This document shows positions 8,765-18,438 of a stretch of DNA of 64,000 bases, one piece after another. The notes below the pieces were generated by a model, which was not told where the DNA came from, made no database searches, and saw nothing but the letters and a program-made list of their open reading frames with translations. Position numbers and translations under genes: made by a program. Each line of letters opens with the position of its first letter. The first letter of the stretch is position 1. Source of the stretch: an uncultured Gemmatimonadota bacterium (GTDB lineage Bacteria > Gemmatimonadota > Gemmatimonadetes > Longimicrobiales > Longimicrobiaceae); NCBI GenBank assembly GCA_902805735.1, contig CADCTW010000217.1, forward strand, positions 1 through 64,000. Reading direction: 5' to 3'.

Positions 8765-9589
8765 GTGGGAACGTACACCTTCACCTGCCTCGCCTGCGGC
8801 ACGAGGCGGGAGCTGCCCGAGAGACACGGCGGGCGCCGGACGACGTGCGATGACGAGTGCGCGCGGGTGATGATGCGGGAGCGCACTCGGCAGTGGCGCG
8901 CCGGCAAGAAGGCAGGTGCGGTCTGTGACCGCACCTGCAAGCACTGCAACGAGCCGATGCCTCCAGAGGTGCACGGGCACCGGGTGTACTGCTCGAAACC
9001 CTGCGAGCTGCGCTCGCGGGCGGACCGTCAGGCCGAACGTCGCCAGGCTGCCCCCCTTGATCGTCGCGTGCATGGGCCGCGTGGACAGGTGTGCACCTGC
9101 CCGGATTGCGGCACCGCGTTCGTCGCACCGCCCTCCAGGCGCTGGGGGTCTGCGCGACCCTGCAGTGACTGCTCAGCGAAGCGCCAACGCCAGCGAACCA
9201 GGGACTACTCCAAGAGGCACCCGGAGCAGGTCGCTGCCAGGAAAAAGCGCTGGAACAAAGCCAACCCGAACTACCACGCTGATTGGGTGAAGGCGAACCC
9301 GGAGCAGGCGCGCGACTTAAGTCGCCGCGGTGCTCAGCGGCGGCGTCATCTCAAGCGAACAAACGGTCCTTCCGAGATCTTCGTTTACGACGAGATATTC
9401 GAGCGCGACCGTTGGGTCTGCGGCCTGTGCGGCAATCCCGTTGACCGCGAGTTGAAGTGGCCTGACGACGGGTGCGCCACGCTGGACCACGTCCTACCGA
9501 TCGCGCTTGGTGGCACGCACACCCGAGACAACGTTCAGCTCGCCCATTGGGCGTGCAACCGATCCAAGGGGGCTCGCGCCTCCGCCTAA
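8765..9589 (+). CDS. HNH homing-type endonuclease
   Basis: A 274-aa protein. GTG at 8765 is preferred because GGAG lies 8 nt upstream; GTG at 8741 and 8750 are also in frame. The N-terminal half has three Cys pairs (CLACG, CKHCN, CPDCG...CSDC), likely zinc ribbons for DNA binding. A basic helical middle follows, then a complete HNH domain: CGLCGNP, LDHVLPIALGG, DNVQLAHWACNRSKG. It separates the major tail and chaperone genes, typical for a free-standing homing endonuclease. Confidence 0.88.
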   Translation: MGTYTFTCLACGTRRELPERHGGRRTTCDDECARVMMRERTRQWRAGKKAGAVCDRTCKHCNEPMPPEVHGHRVYCSKPCELRSRADRQAERRQAAPLDRRVHGPRGQVCTCPDCGTAFVAPPSRRWGSARPCSDCSAKRQRQRTRDYSKRHPEQVAARKKRWNKANPNYHADWVKANPEQARDLSRRGAQRRRHLKRTNGPSEIFVYDEIFERDRWVCGLCGNPVDRELKWPDDGCATLDHVLPIALGGTHTRDNVQLAHWACNRSKGARASA

Positions 9590-9604
9590 CCAAGGAGGCG
9601 GCCT

Positions 9605-9823
9605 GTGGCCGACAAGTTCGAGCCGGTGAAGCTCCGCTCCCCGCAGGGCAACCTGTTCACCGCACATACCCCCGGCGAGGTCAACGACCTCGTCTACGGC
9701 CACGGCTACAGCGTCGTCGGCAAGCGCGACGTCGCCGACGTCCTCCCGACCGGCACCGACGACAGCAGCGCACCCGCTGCGTCGTCGTCGACTACTGCTC
9801 CCGCCAAGCCGAAGGAGAAGTGA
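9605..9823 (+). CDS. Small tail-region protein, unknown function
   Basis: A 72-aa protein, GTG with Shine-Dalgarno AAGGAGG. Residues 1-48 look folded (LRSPQGNLFTAHTPGEVNDLVYG); 49-72 are a Ser/Ala/Pro/Lys tail. Actinophages often carry a small protein of this kind between tube and chaperone genes. No function recognised. Confidence 0.72.
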   Translation: MADKFEPVKLRSPQGNLFTAHTPGEVNDLVYGHGYSVVGKRDVADVLPTGTDDSSAPAASSSTTAPAKPKEK

Positions 9824-9824
9824 C

Positions 9825-10199
9825 GTGGGTGATGTGACCCCGATCGGCAACCGGGAGGCTCGCCGGCACTGGAACCGCTACGTCGCCGAGGCCCGCGAGG
9901 TGTACTCGGAGATCGAGCTGTCCCCCGCCGTGGAGGCCGACCACGAGGGCGCCGGGCACCCCGCGGACGTGATCCGCGTGTACGTGCCCACGGTTGAGCG
10001 ACTCAACGACCTCAACCAGGCCGAGGAGACCGGTGACGTGTGGAAGCAGCTGGAGGTGCTGCTCGGCGACGACACCGACCGGTTCCGCGCCGTCGCCGCT
10101 GACGCCCCGATCACGGCGCTGGTGAAGCTGATGGGCGACATCATCGGCGACCTCGGTCTCTCGGCGAGCCCGGGAAACGTGCCCGCTTCGTCCGCCTGA
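9825..10199 (+). CDS. Tail assembly chaperone, short form (gpG-like)
   Basis: A 124-aa, mostly helical, acidic protein two genes after the tube gene. It includes VPTVERLNDLNQAEETGD, then LGDDTDRFRAVAADAPITALVKLMGDII. Near its end lies the heptamer GGGAAAC, where ribosomes can slip -1 to make a gpGT-like fusion. Chaperones of this class coat the tape measure and recruit tube subunits. Confidence 0.85.
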   Translation: MGDVTPIGNREARRHWNRYVAEAREVYSEIELSPAVEADHEGAGHPADVIRVYVPTVERLNDLNQAEETGDVWKQLEVLLGDDTDRFRAVAADAPITALVKLMGDIIGDLGLSASPGNVPASSA

Positions 10200-10666
10200 T
10201 CGACCGTTTCGGGCCGGACCTGAGTTACAGTCTCAACGAGCACCTGCACCGCGACCTGCGGGAATGGTTCCGAGGTCGGGACTCGCCCCCGATCTCCGAT
10301 TTGCTCGACTTCGCCGAGCGGCTGCCGCGGCACTCGGTGTACAAGGCCGCGGTGTTCGACGACGAGGACGTTGCGCTCGAACTGCTCGGCGACGACGACG
10401 ACAGCGCCACGTCCTCGCCGCCGTCGTTCGGGATGGCCGGCTGGACCTACGAGCGGGAACTCCTCGTGGGCGTCACCGAGACCCTGATGTCGCTGCGCGC
10501 CGTGCTGATCGGCGTCAACAGCGAGAAGGGCAAGGTCCCGAAGGTCCATCCGCTGCCCCGCCCCAAGACTGCTCTGGATCGCATCGCGGCGATCCGGTCC
10601 AAGCAGAAACGCAGCAGCCTGCTCGCCCAGCTCGTCCCGCACGAGGGACACCTCCCGCCCGCCTGA
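9825..10666 (+). CDS. Tail assembly chaperone, -1 frameshift fusion (gpGT-like)
   Basis: Reading in frame to AAC at 10176-10178 and slipping back one base gives 280 aa: 118 codons of the short form, then GTC-frame residues RARFVRLIDRFGPDLSYSLN and on to TGA at 10664-10666. The downstream frame has no convincing start of its own before conserved sequence such as LHRDLREWFRG, so fusion is the likely product. The helical second half is typical of gpT-like domains. Confidence 0.82.
10172..10178 (+). promoter_or_regulatory. Programmed -1 ribosomal frameshift site
   Basis: The heptamer G GGA AAC is in register X XXY YYZ relative to the short chaperone frame (CCG GGA AAC). The zero-frame stop is 19 nt later. 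Position within the last 8 codons of the first frame is the one conserved in siphophages. Confidence 0.85.
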
Positions 10667-10687
10667 CCGTCATGCCGAGGGGGTGTC

Positions 10688-13600
10688 ATGCCCTACTCGG
10701 CCGGCTCAGCGCACGTCACCGTCGTGCCGGACATGCGCGGGTTCCCCGGCCAGGTGAAGCGTGAGGTCGAGCGGCTCGGCCCGATCGAGCTCAAGGCCAC
10801 CCTCAAGGTCGACACCGCGCAGGCGCAGCGGGCGGTGTCGTCGGTCAAGGCCCCGGACATCCGGGCCAACCTGATCGTCGACCAGGCCGGGCTGCGGCAG
10901 TTGCAGGCCATCACCGCAGCCCAGGCCATCACGGTCTTGGCTCGGGTTGTGGCCGACACCGCTCAGGCGCGGTCCCAGTTCGCGGCGGTGCAGCGACAGG
11001 CCGACCAGATCGGCCGGTCCCGGCCCACAATCACCGTCACGGTGGATGTGGTGCGGGCCCTCGCCGGCCTGGCCCGGCTGGCGGTGCAGATCAACCAGTG
11101 GGCCAACCGGTCGGTCGACATCAGGATCAACGCCGACACGACTCGGGCGGTCGCCTCGATCGGGCGTGTCATCGCGCTCGTGTCGTCCCTGGCGGGGCTG
11201 GGCGGCATCGTCGGCGGCCTAGCCGGCGCTTTCGCGGGGCTCGGGGCGGCAGGTGCGGTCGCCGCTGCCGGGCTGGCGCCGGTGATCCTGTCGTTTCAGG
11301 GCATCGGGGATGCGGTCACCGCGCTCCGGGATCAGCAGAAGACCGCCGGGGCCACCGCCCGACAGGCCGCGCAGGAACAGGCGCAGGCCGCCACGCAGAT
11401 CCAGGCTGCGCAGACCGGTCTGACCCGCGCTGAGCGGGACCTGACGCAGGCCCGGACCGACGGTGCCCGTGAGGTGTCGCGGGCTCGGGCCGGGCTGGAC
11501 CAGGAACGCATCGACGGCGCCCAGGACGTGGCCCGCGCTGAGGCCGCCCTCGACCAGGCCCGGACCGAGGGCGCCCGCGACGTCGCCCAGGCCGTCGCGC
11601 AGGCCGAAGACCGGATCTCATCCGCCCGTGATGACGCGGCCCGGGACTACGCCGCAGCGGTCAAGCGCAACGAGCAGGCGCAGAACACCCTGCGTCAGGC
11701 CACCCGGGACCTGCAGTACGCGCAGCAGGACATGAACCGGGCCTGGGAGGACGGGCGCCGCTCCCTGCAAGACCTGCAGGACCAGTTGGACTCGTCCAAC
11801 CTGGACATGGAGCAGGCCGCTTTCGACCTGGCCGACGCGAAGAAGCGGCTCGACGAGGCCCGCGCGTCCGGTGACGCCGACGCCATCGCCCGCGCCGACG
11901 TGGCGTACCGCCGGCAGCTGGAGACGATCGACCAGCTGTCGAAGCGGCAGGAGCGACTCGCTGTCGACAACGCGGCAGCGCAGGAAGCCGGCGTTGCGGG
12001 CACCGAGAAGGTCGTCGCGGCGTCACGGCAACTGGAGCAGGCCCGCGAGCGGGAAACCGAAGCCGCTCGGGACGCCCGCGACGCAGCCGCAGGAGTGACG
12101 CAGGCCCGGATCAGCGGGGCAGCCGCTATCGCCAAGGCAGAAGCCGAGGGCGCAGCAGCAGAGGCGGAGGCGCGCGAGCAGGCAGCGCAGCGGGAGACCG
12201 CAGCTCAGCAGTCCCTGGACGATGCGCGGGAGCAGTCCCGCCGCCGCGTCCAGGCCGCCGAGCAGTCGCTGACCGATGCCCGCGAGTCGGCATCTCAGCG
12301 GGTTCTGGCTGCGGAGGAGTCCGTCGCGGACGCCCAGCGGGCGCTGCAGCTGGCGTTGACCCAGACCGGGACCGCCGGTCAGGCCGCAGCGGACAAGGTC
12401 GCTCAGGCGTTCGCCGAGCTGTCCCCGACGGCGGCCGACTTCGCCCGGTTCGTGGCCGGTCCGCTGTCCGACGCCCTCAACGGGCTGTCCGCCACCGCCG
12501 CCACCGGCTTCCTCCCAGGTCTGCGCACGGGCCTTGAGGCGCTGCTGGCGCAGATGCCGCGCATCGACGCCGCGATCGGCACCCTCGCCCGATCCGCCGG
12601 TGGGCTGGCGCAGACCCTGCTCACCGCGCTGGCCTCGCCCGCGGCGCTGGGGTTCTTCGAGACCCTCGCGAACGCCTCCACCACCATCTTCCCCCTGCTC
12701 GCGCAGAGCGTGATCAACCTGTCGGGCGCGTTCGGGAACCTACTGGTGCAGCTGCTGCCGCTGGCGCCGGCTGGGTTTGCACTGCTCGACCAGATGTCGG
12801 CGCTGCTCGTGTCGCTCACGCCGTTCCTGGTGCAGCTCCTGCAGGGGCTCATCCCCGCCGCCTCGGCGTTCCTGACCGCGCTGCAGCCCCTCGGCCCGGT
12901 CATGGCCGCGCTGCAGCCCATCCTGCTGGTCCTCGGGCAGGCCCTGGCCACCGTCCTCGGTGCGGTCCTGACCGCTCTCGCGCCGGTGCTGGTGGCGCTC
13001 ACCCCACTCATCCAGCAGTTCGCGCAGCAGATCGCCGGGGCCCTGGTCGCCGCCCTGCTCGCGGTCACCCCGATCCTCGTCCAGGTCGCCGAGTGGTTGT
13101 CGGCCAACCCGCAGCTCGTCCTCACCGTCATCGGCGCCATCGGTGGCCTGGTCGCCGCTCTTGGCCCGCTGTCGTTCATCGCGGGGATCGTGCTGACCGC
13201 GTTGCGCGGGTTCCTCATCGTGTCCGTGGTGTCCGCCGCCCTCGGTGCGCTCGGGTTGCAGGGCACGATCGTCGGGCAGGTGCTGCTCCGGCTTCTCCAG
13301 CCGATCAGCCTGATTCGCCTGGCACTGCCCTACATCGGGCAGGCCCTGATGTTCGTTGTCCGCGCCCTGCTCGCGGCGATTGGCCCGGTCGGCTGGCTCG
13401 CCATCGGTCTCACCACGCTCTACACCTCCAACGAGCAGTTCCGGGAGGCCGTCAATCGGCTCCTGGGCGTGCTGACGGGCCTGGTCGGCACGTTGGTCTC
13501 CTCGCTGATGCCGGCGTTCCAGCGGATCGTCGGCGCGGTCATGCAGGTCGTGGACGTCCTGGTGTCTGCCCTGACGCCGATCCTCGACGTGGTCGTCGAC

Positions 13601-15928
13601 ATCTTCGTCCAGCTCATCGACACCGTCATCCCGCCGCTGGTCGCGATCATCGAGGGCTTTCTCGTCCCGGTCATCACCACCCTCGCCGACATCCTCTCCG
13701 ACGTCCTGGTGTGGGTCGTGCAGAACGTGGTCGTGCCTGCCCTGCAGGCCCTCGTCGGCGTCATCCGCAACATCCTCGTCCCCACGATTACGTGGCTCTG
13801 GGAGAACGTCGTCAAGCCTGTGTTCCAGGCGCTCGGGGACTTCATTGCCTGGGTGTTCAATCAGGTCATCCGCCCCGCCTTCGATGCGATCGTCGCGTTC
13901 GTCCGCAACACGCTCGTCCCGACGATCACGTGGCTGTGGGAGAACATCGTCCGCCCTGTGTTCCAAGCGCTGGGCGACTTCATCGCGTGGGTCTGGAACA
14001 ACATCATCCGACCCGCGTTCGACGCATTGGTCCGGTTCGTCCGAGACGTCATCGTCCCCACCGTCATGTGGCTGTGGGAGAACGTCATCCGCCCGACTTT
14101 CCAGGCGCTCGGGGACTTCATCGCCTGGGTGTGGACCAACATCATCAAGCCGGCCTGGGACGCGCTGGTCTACGTCATCCAGAACATCATCACCCCTGCG
14201 GTCATGTGGCTGTGGAACAACGTCATCAAGCCCGCGTTCGACGGCATCGGCGCCGTGATCGAGTTCGTGTGGGAGCAGGTCATCAAGCCGGCCTGGGACG
14301 CCCTGGTCGGCGGTCTGAACTGGCTGGGTGACAACTTCAACCGGGTCGTCACCTGGATCGGTGACATCTGGAACGGGCTGCGGAACCTGCTCGCCGTGCC
14401 GATCAACTTCCTGATCGGGACGGTGTTCAACAACGGCATCCGCAAGGCGTGGAACCTCGTCGCCGACCTGCTCCCCGGCATCGACCCCATTGCCGAACTC
14501 CCACTCATCCCGGAGTTCGCCCGAGGTGGCGTGTACCCGGGCTACACCCCGGGCCGTGACGTCGGTTTGGCGGCGGTGTCCGGTGGTGAGGCGATCATGC
14601 GCCCGGAGTGGACCCGCGCCATCGGCGGCCGGGGCTACGTGGACGCCGCCAACCAAGCCGCCCGCACCGGCGGTGTGCAGGGCGTCAAGGCGTTCCTCAG
14701 CGCCACCGGGGGCGCCACCGGCCGGCAGGCAGGTGCGGCCCGGCAGGAACTCATGGGCCGCTACCCCCTCGACAACGGGGTGCGGGTCCGGACACCGAAG
14801 TGGTTCGGCGCGTTCGCCTACGGCGGTGTCCTTCCGCACGTGGCTGCGGCCGGTCAGGAGATTGAGCGGCTGTTCGGGCGGATGCCCGGCGGTATCGGTG
14901 GGGTGGGGAAGCGCGCCAACGCCTCCGACCACCCCCGTGGTCTGGCCCTGGACTTCATGACCATGAACGACACGGGGCTGGGGAACCGGGTGACCGAGCA
15001 CATCCTGGCCAACGCCCGCCGGCTGCTCGTGAAGTACATCATCTGGCAGCAGCAGATCAACAAGGGCAGCGGCTGGGACGGCATGGAGGACCGCGGTTCC
15101 CCGACGGCGAACCACATGGACCACCCCCACGTCAGCTTCCTCGACCCCGGTGTTGCGGGACGGGACTTCTCCGGTGAGGGCGGCGGGTTCCTCGACTTCC
15201 TGGGCGACCAGATCCGCCAGATCTTCACCGACCTCACGAACCCGGCCATCGACGGGCTTCGCAGCCTGTTCCCGGCCCCGCCGGAGTTCATGAACATCCC
15301 CGCGGGGATCGCCACGACCATCCGTGACAGCGCTCTGGACTTCTTCCTCGGCAAGTCCGCGGAGGCTGGGCGGACCACCGGGACGGTCGGGCTGGACGGG
15401 AAGAACGCCAAGGCGCAGGTGCGCGCGGTTGCGGCCCGGTTCGGCTGGAACGCCGACCCGCAGTGGCCGGCACTTGAGCGGCTGGTGCAGAAGGAGTCCT
15501 CGTGGAACCCCGCTGCGGCCAACCCGCGGAGCTCGGCTCGGGGCCTGTTCCAGAAGATGACCTCGATCCATGGCCCCGTGGAGCCGACCGCGGCGGGTCA
15601 GGCGGAGTGGGGTCTGCCCTACATCCGGCAGCGCTACGGCACCCCCGTGAAGGCGCTCGCCTTCCACGACCGCAACAACTACTACGACTCCGGCGGCTGG
15701 TTGCCGCCTGGGGCGACGCTGGCGCAGAACAACACCGGAGCCCCCGAAGCGGTGTTGACGGGCCGGCAGTGGTCGAACGTGGAGACCCTGGTCCGGTCGG
15801 GCGGTGACGGCGCCCTGATCGGTTCGCTCAACGTCAACGCCGGCGAGGGGCCGTCGGCTCGGGACATCATCGACGAGGCCATGTGGGCGGCCCGTACCGC
15901 CCGTCACAGCAGCCGGTACGGCCGCTGA
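10688..15928 (+). CDS. Tape measure protein with two murein-active domains
   Basis: A 1746-aa protein. Order: N-terminal helical region; hydrophobic Gly/Ala segment (about 155-200); long Ala/Gln/Arg coiled coil (215-560); several hydrophobic segments (about 590-960); four 46-aa Trp-rich repeats (about 1033-1212); a VanY/ARB-07466-like segment (about 1377-1490) with NASDHPRGLALDF and HMDHPHVSF metal-binding motifs; and a C-terminal lytic-transglycosylase-like domain with catalytic-type Glu near 1603 (VQKESSWNP). It sets tail length and probably helps the tail tip pass the wall. Confidence 0.93.
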   Translation: MPYSAGSAHVTVVPDMRGFPGQVKREVERLGPIELKATLKVDTAQAQRAVSSVKAPDIRANLIVDQAGLRQLQAITAAQAITVLARVVADTAQARSQFAAVQRQADQIGRSRPTITVTVDVVRALAGLARLAVQINQWANRSVDIRINADTTRAVASIGRVIALVSSLAGLGGIVGGLAGAFAGLGAAGAVAAAGLAPVILSFQGIGDAVTALRDQQKTAGATARQAAQEQAQAATQIQAAQTGLTRAERDLTQARTDGAREVSRARAGLDQERIDGAQDVARAEAALDQARTEGARDVAQAVAQAEDRISSARDDAARDYAAAVKRNEQAQNTLRQATRDLQYAQQDMNRAWEDGRRSLQDLQDQLDSSNLDMEQAAFDLADAKKRLDEARASGDADAIARADVAYRRQLETIDQLSKRQERLAVDNAAAQEAGVAGTEKVVAASRQLEQARERETEAARDARDAAAGVTQARISGAAAIAKAEAEGAAAEAEAREQAAQRETAAQQSLDDAREQSRRRVQAAEQSLTDARESASQRVLAAEESVADAQRALQLALTQTGTAGQAAADKVAQAFAELSPTAADFARFVAGPLSDALNGLSATAATGFLPGLRTGLEALLAQMPRIDAAIGTLARSAGGLAQTLLTALASPAALGFFETLANASTTIFPLLAQSVINLSGAFGNLLVQLLPLAPAGFALLDQMSALLVSLTPFLVQLLQGLIPAASAFLTALQPLGPVMAALQPILLVLGQALATVLGAVLTALAPVLVALTPLIQQFAQQIAGALVAALLAVTPILVQVAEWLSANPQLVLTVIGAIGGLVAALGPLSFIAGIVLTALRGFLIVSVVSAALGALGLQGTIVGQVLLRLLQPISLIRLALPYIGQALMFVVRALLAAIGPVGWLAIGLTTLYTSNEQFREAVNRLLGVLTGLVGTLVSSLMPAFQRIVGAVMQVVDVLVSALTPILDVVVDIFVQLIDTVIPPLVAIIEGFLVPVITTLADILSDVLVWVVQNVVVPALQALVGVIRNILVPTITWLWENVVKPVFQALGDFIAWVFNQVIRPAFDAIVAFVRNTLVPTITWLWENIVRPVFQALGDFIAWVWNNIIRPAFDALVRFVRDVIVPTVMWLWENVIRPTFQALGDFIAWVWTNIIKPAWDALVYVIQNIITPAVMWLWNNVIKPAFDGIGAVIEFVWEQVIKPAWDALVGGLNWLGDNFNRVVTWIGDIWNGLRNLLAVPINFLIGTVFNNGIRKAWNLVADLLPGIDPIAELPLIPEFARGGVYPGYTPGRDVGLAAVSGGEAIMRPEWTRAIGGRGYVDAANQAARTGGVQGVKAFLSATGGATGRQAGAARQELMGRYPLDNGVRVRTPKWFGAFAYGGVLPHVAAAGQEIERLFGRMPGGIGGVGKRANASDHPRGLALDFMTMNDTGLGNRVTEHILANARRLLVKYIIWQQQINKGSGWDGMEDRGSPTANHMDHPHVSFLDPGVAGRDFSGEGGGFLDFLGDQIRQIFTDLTNPAIDGLRSLFPAPPEFMNIPAGIATTIRDSALDFFLGKSAEAGRTTGTVGLDGKNAKAQVRAVAARFGWNADPQWPALERLVQKESSWNPAAANPRSSARGLFQKMTSIHGPVEPTAAGQAEWGLPYIRQRYGTPVKALAFHDRNNYYDSGGWLPPGATLAQNNTGAPEAVLTGRQWSNVETLVRSGGDGALIGSLNVNAGEGPSARDIIDEAMWAARTARHSSRYGR
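13784..14320 (+). repeat. 138-bp tandem repeat inside tape measure gene
   Basis: Units begin at 13784, 13922, 14060 and 14198 (last incomplete and diverged), each exactly 46 codons. Each encodes W-LWEN-(V/I)-(K/R)P-FQALGDFIAWVW--(I)-(R/K)PA-DAL. Trp pairs recur at fixed spacing. Exact 138-bp periodicity points to past unequal recombination; unit number could change tail length. Confidence 0.88.
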
Positions 15929-16836
15929 TGGCCCTCCTTGAAGGTCAGTGGGCCATCACCACCGGCGCCTCCACTGTGGTGATGGGGCCGGGGACGCCGT
16001 ACAACGTGTCGGGGTTCGAGATCGGCGAGCCCGACATGCGCAACAGCGACGTGCCGCGGGCTCGGGAGGACGGGGACGAGTTCGGGCGGGACTACCGCGG
16101 CGGACGCGTCATCTCCTTCGAGCTCAACGCCCTGTCCGACCCGTACCAGTACGACACGGTAGTCCGCCGCCAGCAGGTGCTCGACCTGCTCGCGGTGTTG
16201 GAGTCGGCGTGGGACGCCGAAGCGGTCCGCACCCTCCCTGGTGAGGTGTCGGTGCTGTCCTACCAGCGCGGTGGGGTGGCGCGGCGGGTGTACGGCCGCC
16301 CGCGGCGGTTCCAGCCGGTCACCACGATGGACTGGACCGGGAACGTGCCGATCACGGCCGCGTTCCGCACGAAGGACCACCGGTTCTACGCCGACGGCGA
16401 GTCCGCCCTGACCATCGGGTTCGTCCCCGAGTCGGTGGGCGGGTTCACCCCGCCCCTGATCGGGCCGCTGATCATGTCCGGTCAGGGTGTCGGCGAGACC
16501 GGGTTCACCGTCGGCGGCACCGAGGCCGCGTGGTTGACGTACCGCATCGACGGCCCCATCCAGACCCCCACCGTCGAGATCACCGACCACTGGTCGGCCA
16601 CCCTCAACATCACCCTTGCGGCCGATCAGTGGGTGCTGGTGGACCCGTCGCCGTGGCAGCGGGTGGTGCTCCGCAACGACGGCGCCAACCTCTCCGGCGC
16701 GTTCACGGCCACGTCGGAGCGGCTGTCGGGGATGCGGGTCCGCCCCGGCAACCGGCAGGCCATCTTGCGCGGCGTCGACCCCACGGCCAGCTCGCGCCTG
16801 TCGCTGTTCTACCGCTCCGCCTACGCGTCTTACTAG
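15928..16836 (+). CDS. Distal tail (Dit-like) protein
   Basis: A 302-aa protein; ATG at 15928 shares its A with the tape measure TGA. The N-terminal part (GTPYNVSGFEIGEPDMRNSD, then GGRVISFEL) matches the Dit N-domain that forms the ring at the tail tip. The C-terminal half is beta-sandwich-like. It follows the tape measure directly, as expected. Confidence 0.85.
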   Translation: MALLEGQWAITTGASTVVMGPGTPYNVSGFEIGEPDMRNSDVPRAREDGDEFGRDYRGGRVISFELNALSDPYQYDTVVRRQQVLDLLAVLESAWDAEAVRTLPGEVSVLSYQRGGVARRVYGRPRRFQPVTTMDWTGNVPITAAFRTKDHRFYADGESALTIGFVPESVGGFTPPLIGPLIMSGQGVGETGFTVGGTEAAWLTYRIDGPIQTPTVEITDHWSATLNITLAADQWVLVDPSPWQRVVLRNDGANLSGAFTATSERLSGMRVRPGNRQAILRGVDPTASSRLSLFYRSAYASY

Positions 16837-16855
16837 ATCAGAAGGAGGCGCGCTG

Positions 16856-17920
16856 GTGGCGCTGCCCAATCCCGCCTTCGTCGATGCCAACGCCCGTCAC
16901 GACGCCAACGTGCTCCGCGCCCTCGGGGAGCTCGTGTCCGAGGGTCAGGAAGGTGTTCGCGGGCCCACGCACCTCGCGGTGAAGGCCCTTGGCACCCCCG
17001 GTGGGGCGGTCACCGTCGGGCCCGGGGTGTACAGCGTGAAGAACACCGCGGCCGGCGGGAGCTACGAGAACTACATCGGGAAGGTGCTGGAGAACGAGCA
17101 GGTGTCGGTGTCCCCGACCGACTCGTCCGGCCCGCGCACCGACCTGGTCATCCTCCGCATCGAGAACCCCTACGTCGCCGGCACGGGGACGTGGGCGGAG
17201 CCGGCGTCCCCGGCGGATGGGCCGTACGCGCACGTGCGGGTGATCGAGGGCGTGGCGGCGAACACGCAGACGGTGCGGTCGCTGAACAGCACGTGGACGG
17301 CGATCACGCTGGCCCGCATCACCCGCCCGGCCAGCACGGGCATCGTGACACAGGCACACATCACCGACCTTCGATCGATGATCGACCTCACGGTCGAGCG
17401 CATCGTCGTCATCAACAACCCGCCGGCCACTCCGCCGCCGATCGCAACGGAGATCTGGTCGGAATCCACGCCGTGCCAGAACGCTGCCACGATTCCGTCC
17501 ACGCAGACCGGGTCGTGGGCCTACTTTCCGCTGGCCGCGGACTGGCAGGTCCCGGTGCCGTCGTGGGCGCTGGGCATGGACATCCACATCATCACCAACC
17601 CTCAGGTCACCGGGGATGTGTGGGGCGGGATGCGGCTGGTCATCGACGAGGGCGGCGGCACCGTCGACAGCATGGGCGTCGTCCCTGCCGATTACGACGT
17701 CAACTACCACGGCGGCCCCGGCCCTGAGCGGTTCACTCACATCGTTGGTGGCACCGCGACTCTTGCGTCCCGGCATCGGGGCAAGGTCGTGCGGATGCGG
17801 CTGCAAGTCCGCTCTTACGACAGCTCCAACCACTCGGGTCATCTCGCGCAGGAACGCGGGACCCGCGTCGGTGTGATTCTCGTAATGAAGCGCTTCCCGA
17901 TCACATCGGACGGCGGCTGA
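16856..17920 (+). CDS. Minor tail protein
   Basis: A 354-aa protein, GTG with Shine-Dalgarno GAAGGAGG. The N-terminal 200 residues include GAVTVGPGVYSVKNTAAGGS and DLVILRIENPYV, beta-rich strings seen in actinophage baseplate proteins. The C-terminal half (WSESTPCQNAATIPSTQTGS onward) looks like a separate receptor-side beta domain. Exact role unknown. Confidence 0.78.
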   Translation: MALPNPAFVDANARHDANVLRALGELVSEGQEGVRGPTHLAVKALGTPGGAVTVGPGVYSVKNTAAGGSYENYIGKVLENEQVSVSPTDSSGPRTDLVILRIENPYVAGTGTWAEPASPADGPYAHVRVIEGVAANTQTVRSLNSTWTAITLARITRPASTGIVTQAHITDLRSMIDLTVERIVVINNPPATPPPIATEIWSESTPCQNAATIPSTQTGSWAYFPLAADWQVPVPSWALGMDIHIITNPQVTGDVWGGMRLVIDEGGGTVDSMGVVPADYDVNYHGGPGPERFTHIVGGTATLASRHRGKVVRMRLQVRSYDSSNHSGHLAQERGTRVGVILVMKRFPITSDGG

Positions 17921-17952
17921 TCCGTGCACTCTGACAAGACTGGAGGGTGCCG

Positions 17953-18435
17953 GTGAGCACTCATTTCAACGCGACCGTCGACCTAGCGGGCTACTACTTC
18001 CAGCAGGCCGCGTCCACAGCAGCCGACATCCAGGTCATCGCACTCAAGGCCGGCGGGCTCCAGGCGGATGACGCGCTGGCCGACAACGCCACGCTGGCGG
18101 CGATCCTCACGGCTGGCAACGTCGAAGCGGACTTCACGAACTACGTCCGCAAGACCATCGCGGCCCCGACCCGCTCCGCGGTCAACGCGACCGACCGCAC
18201 CCACCTGGGCGGGTCCGCTGTCGGCACGGCGTACACGCTGACGTGGACTGCCGCCGGTGGGGCGACGAACAACCAGCTCGGCAAGGTCGTGCTGCTGTAC
18301 GTGCCCGTCCCGGGCACGTCGCCGAACTCGGACATCCTGCCGTTGTTCGCGCACGACATCACCGCCACCACCGACGGCAACGACCTCGTCATCACGTTCC
18401 ACGCGGACGGCGCGGTCCGCTACCGCAAGCCCTGA
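17953..18435 (+). CDS. Minor tail protein, unknown
   Basis: A 160-aa beta-rich protein. GTG at 17953 is chosen because GGAGG ends 6 nt upstream; another GTG is at 17947. Contains LTWTAAGGATNNQLGKVVLLYVP and DGNDLVITFHADGAVRY strands. It has an Ala/Thr-rich surface typical of tail-tip subunits. Lies 3 nt before the next gene. Confidence 0.7.
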   Translation: MSTHFNATVDLAGYYFQQAASTAADIQVIALKAGGLQADDALADNATLAAILTAGNVEADFTNYVRKTIAAPTRSAVNATDRTHLGGSAVGTAYTLTWTAAGGATNNQLGKVVLLYVPVPGTSPNSDILPLFAHDITATTDGNDLVITFHADGAVRYRKP

Positions 18436-18438
18436 CCG

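Noticed and set aside
12740-15907. A 1055-codon open frame antisense to the tape measure gene
   Set aside because: It is a by-product of GC-biased third positions opposite a clearly coding gene; composition is His/Arg/Asp-rich and no domain is visible.
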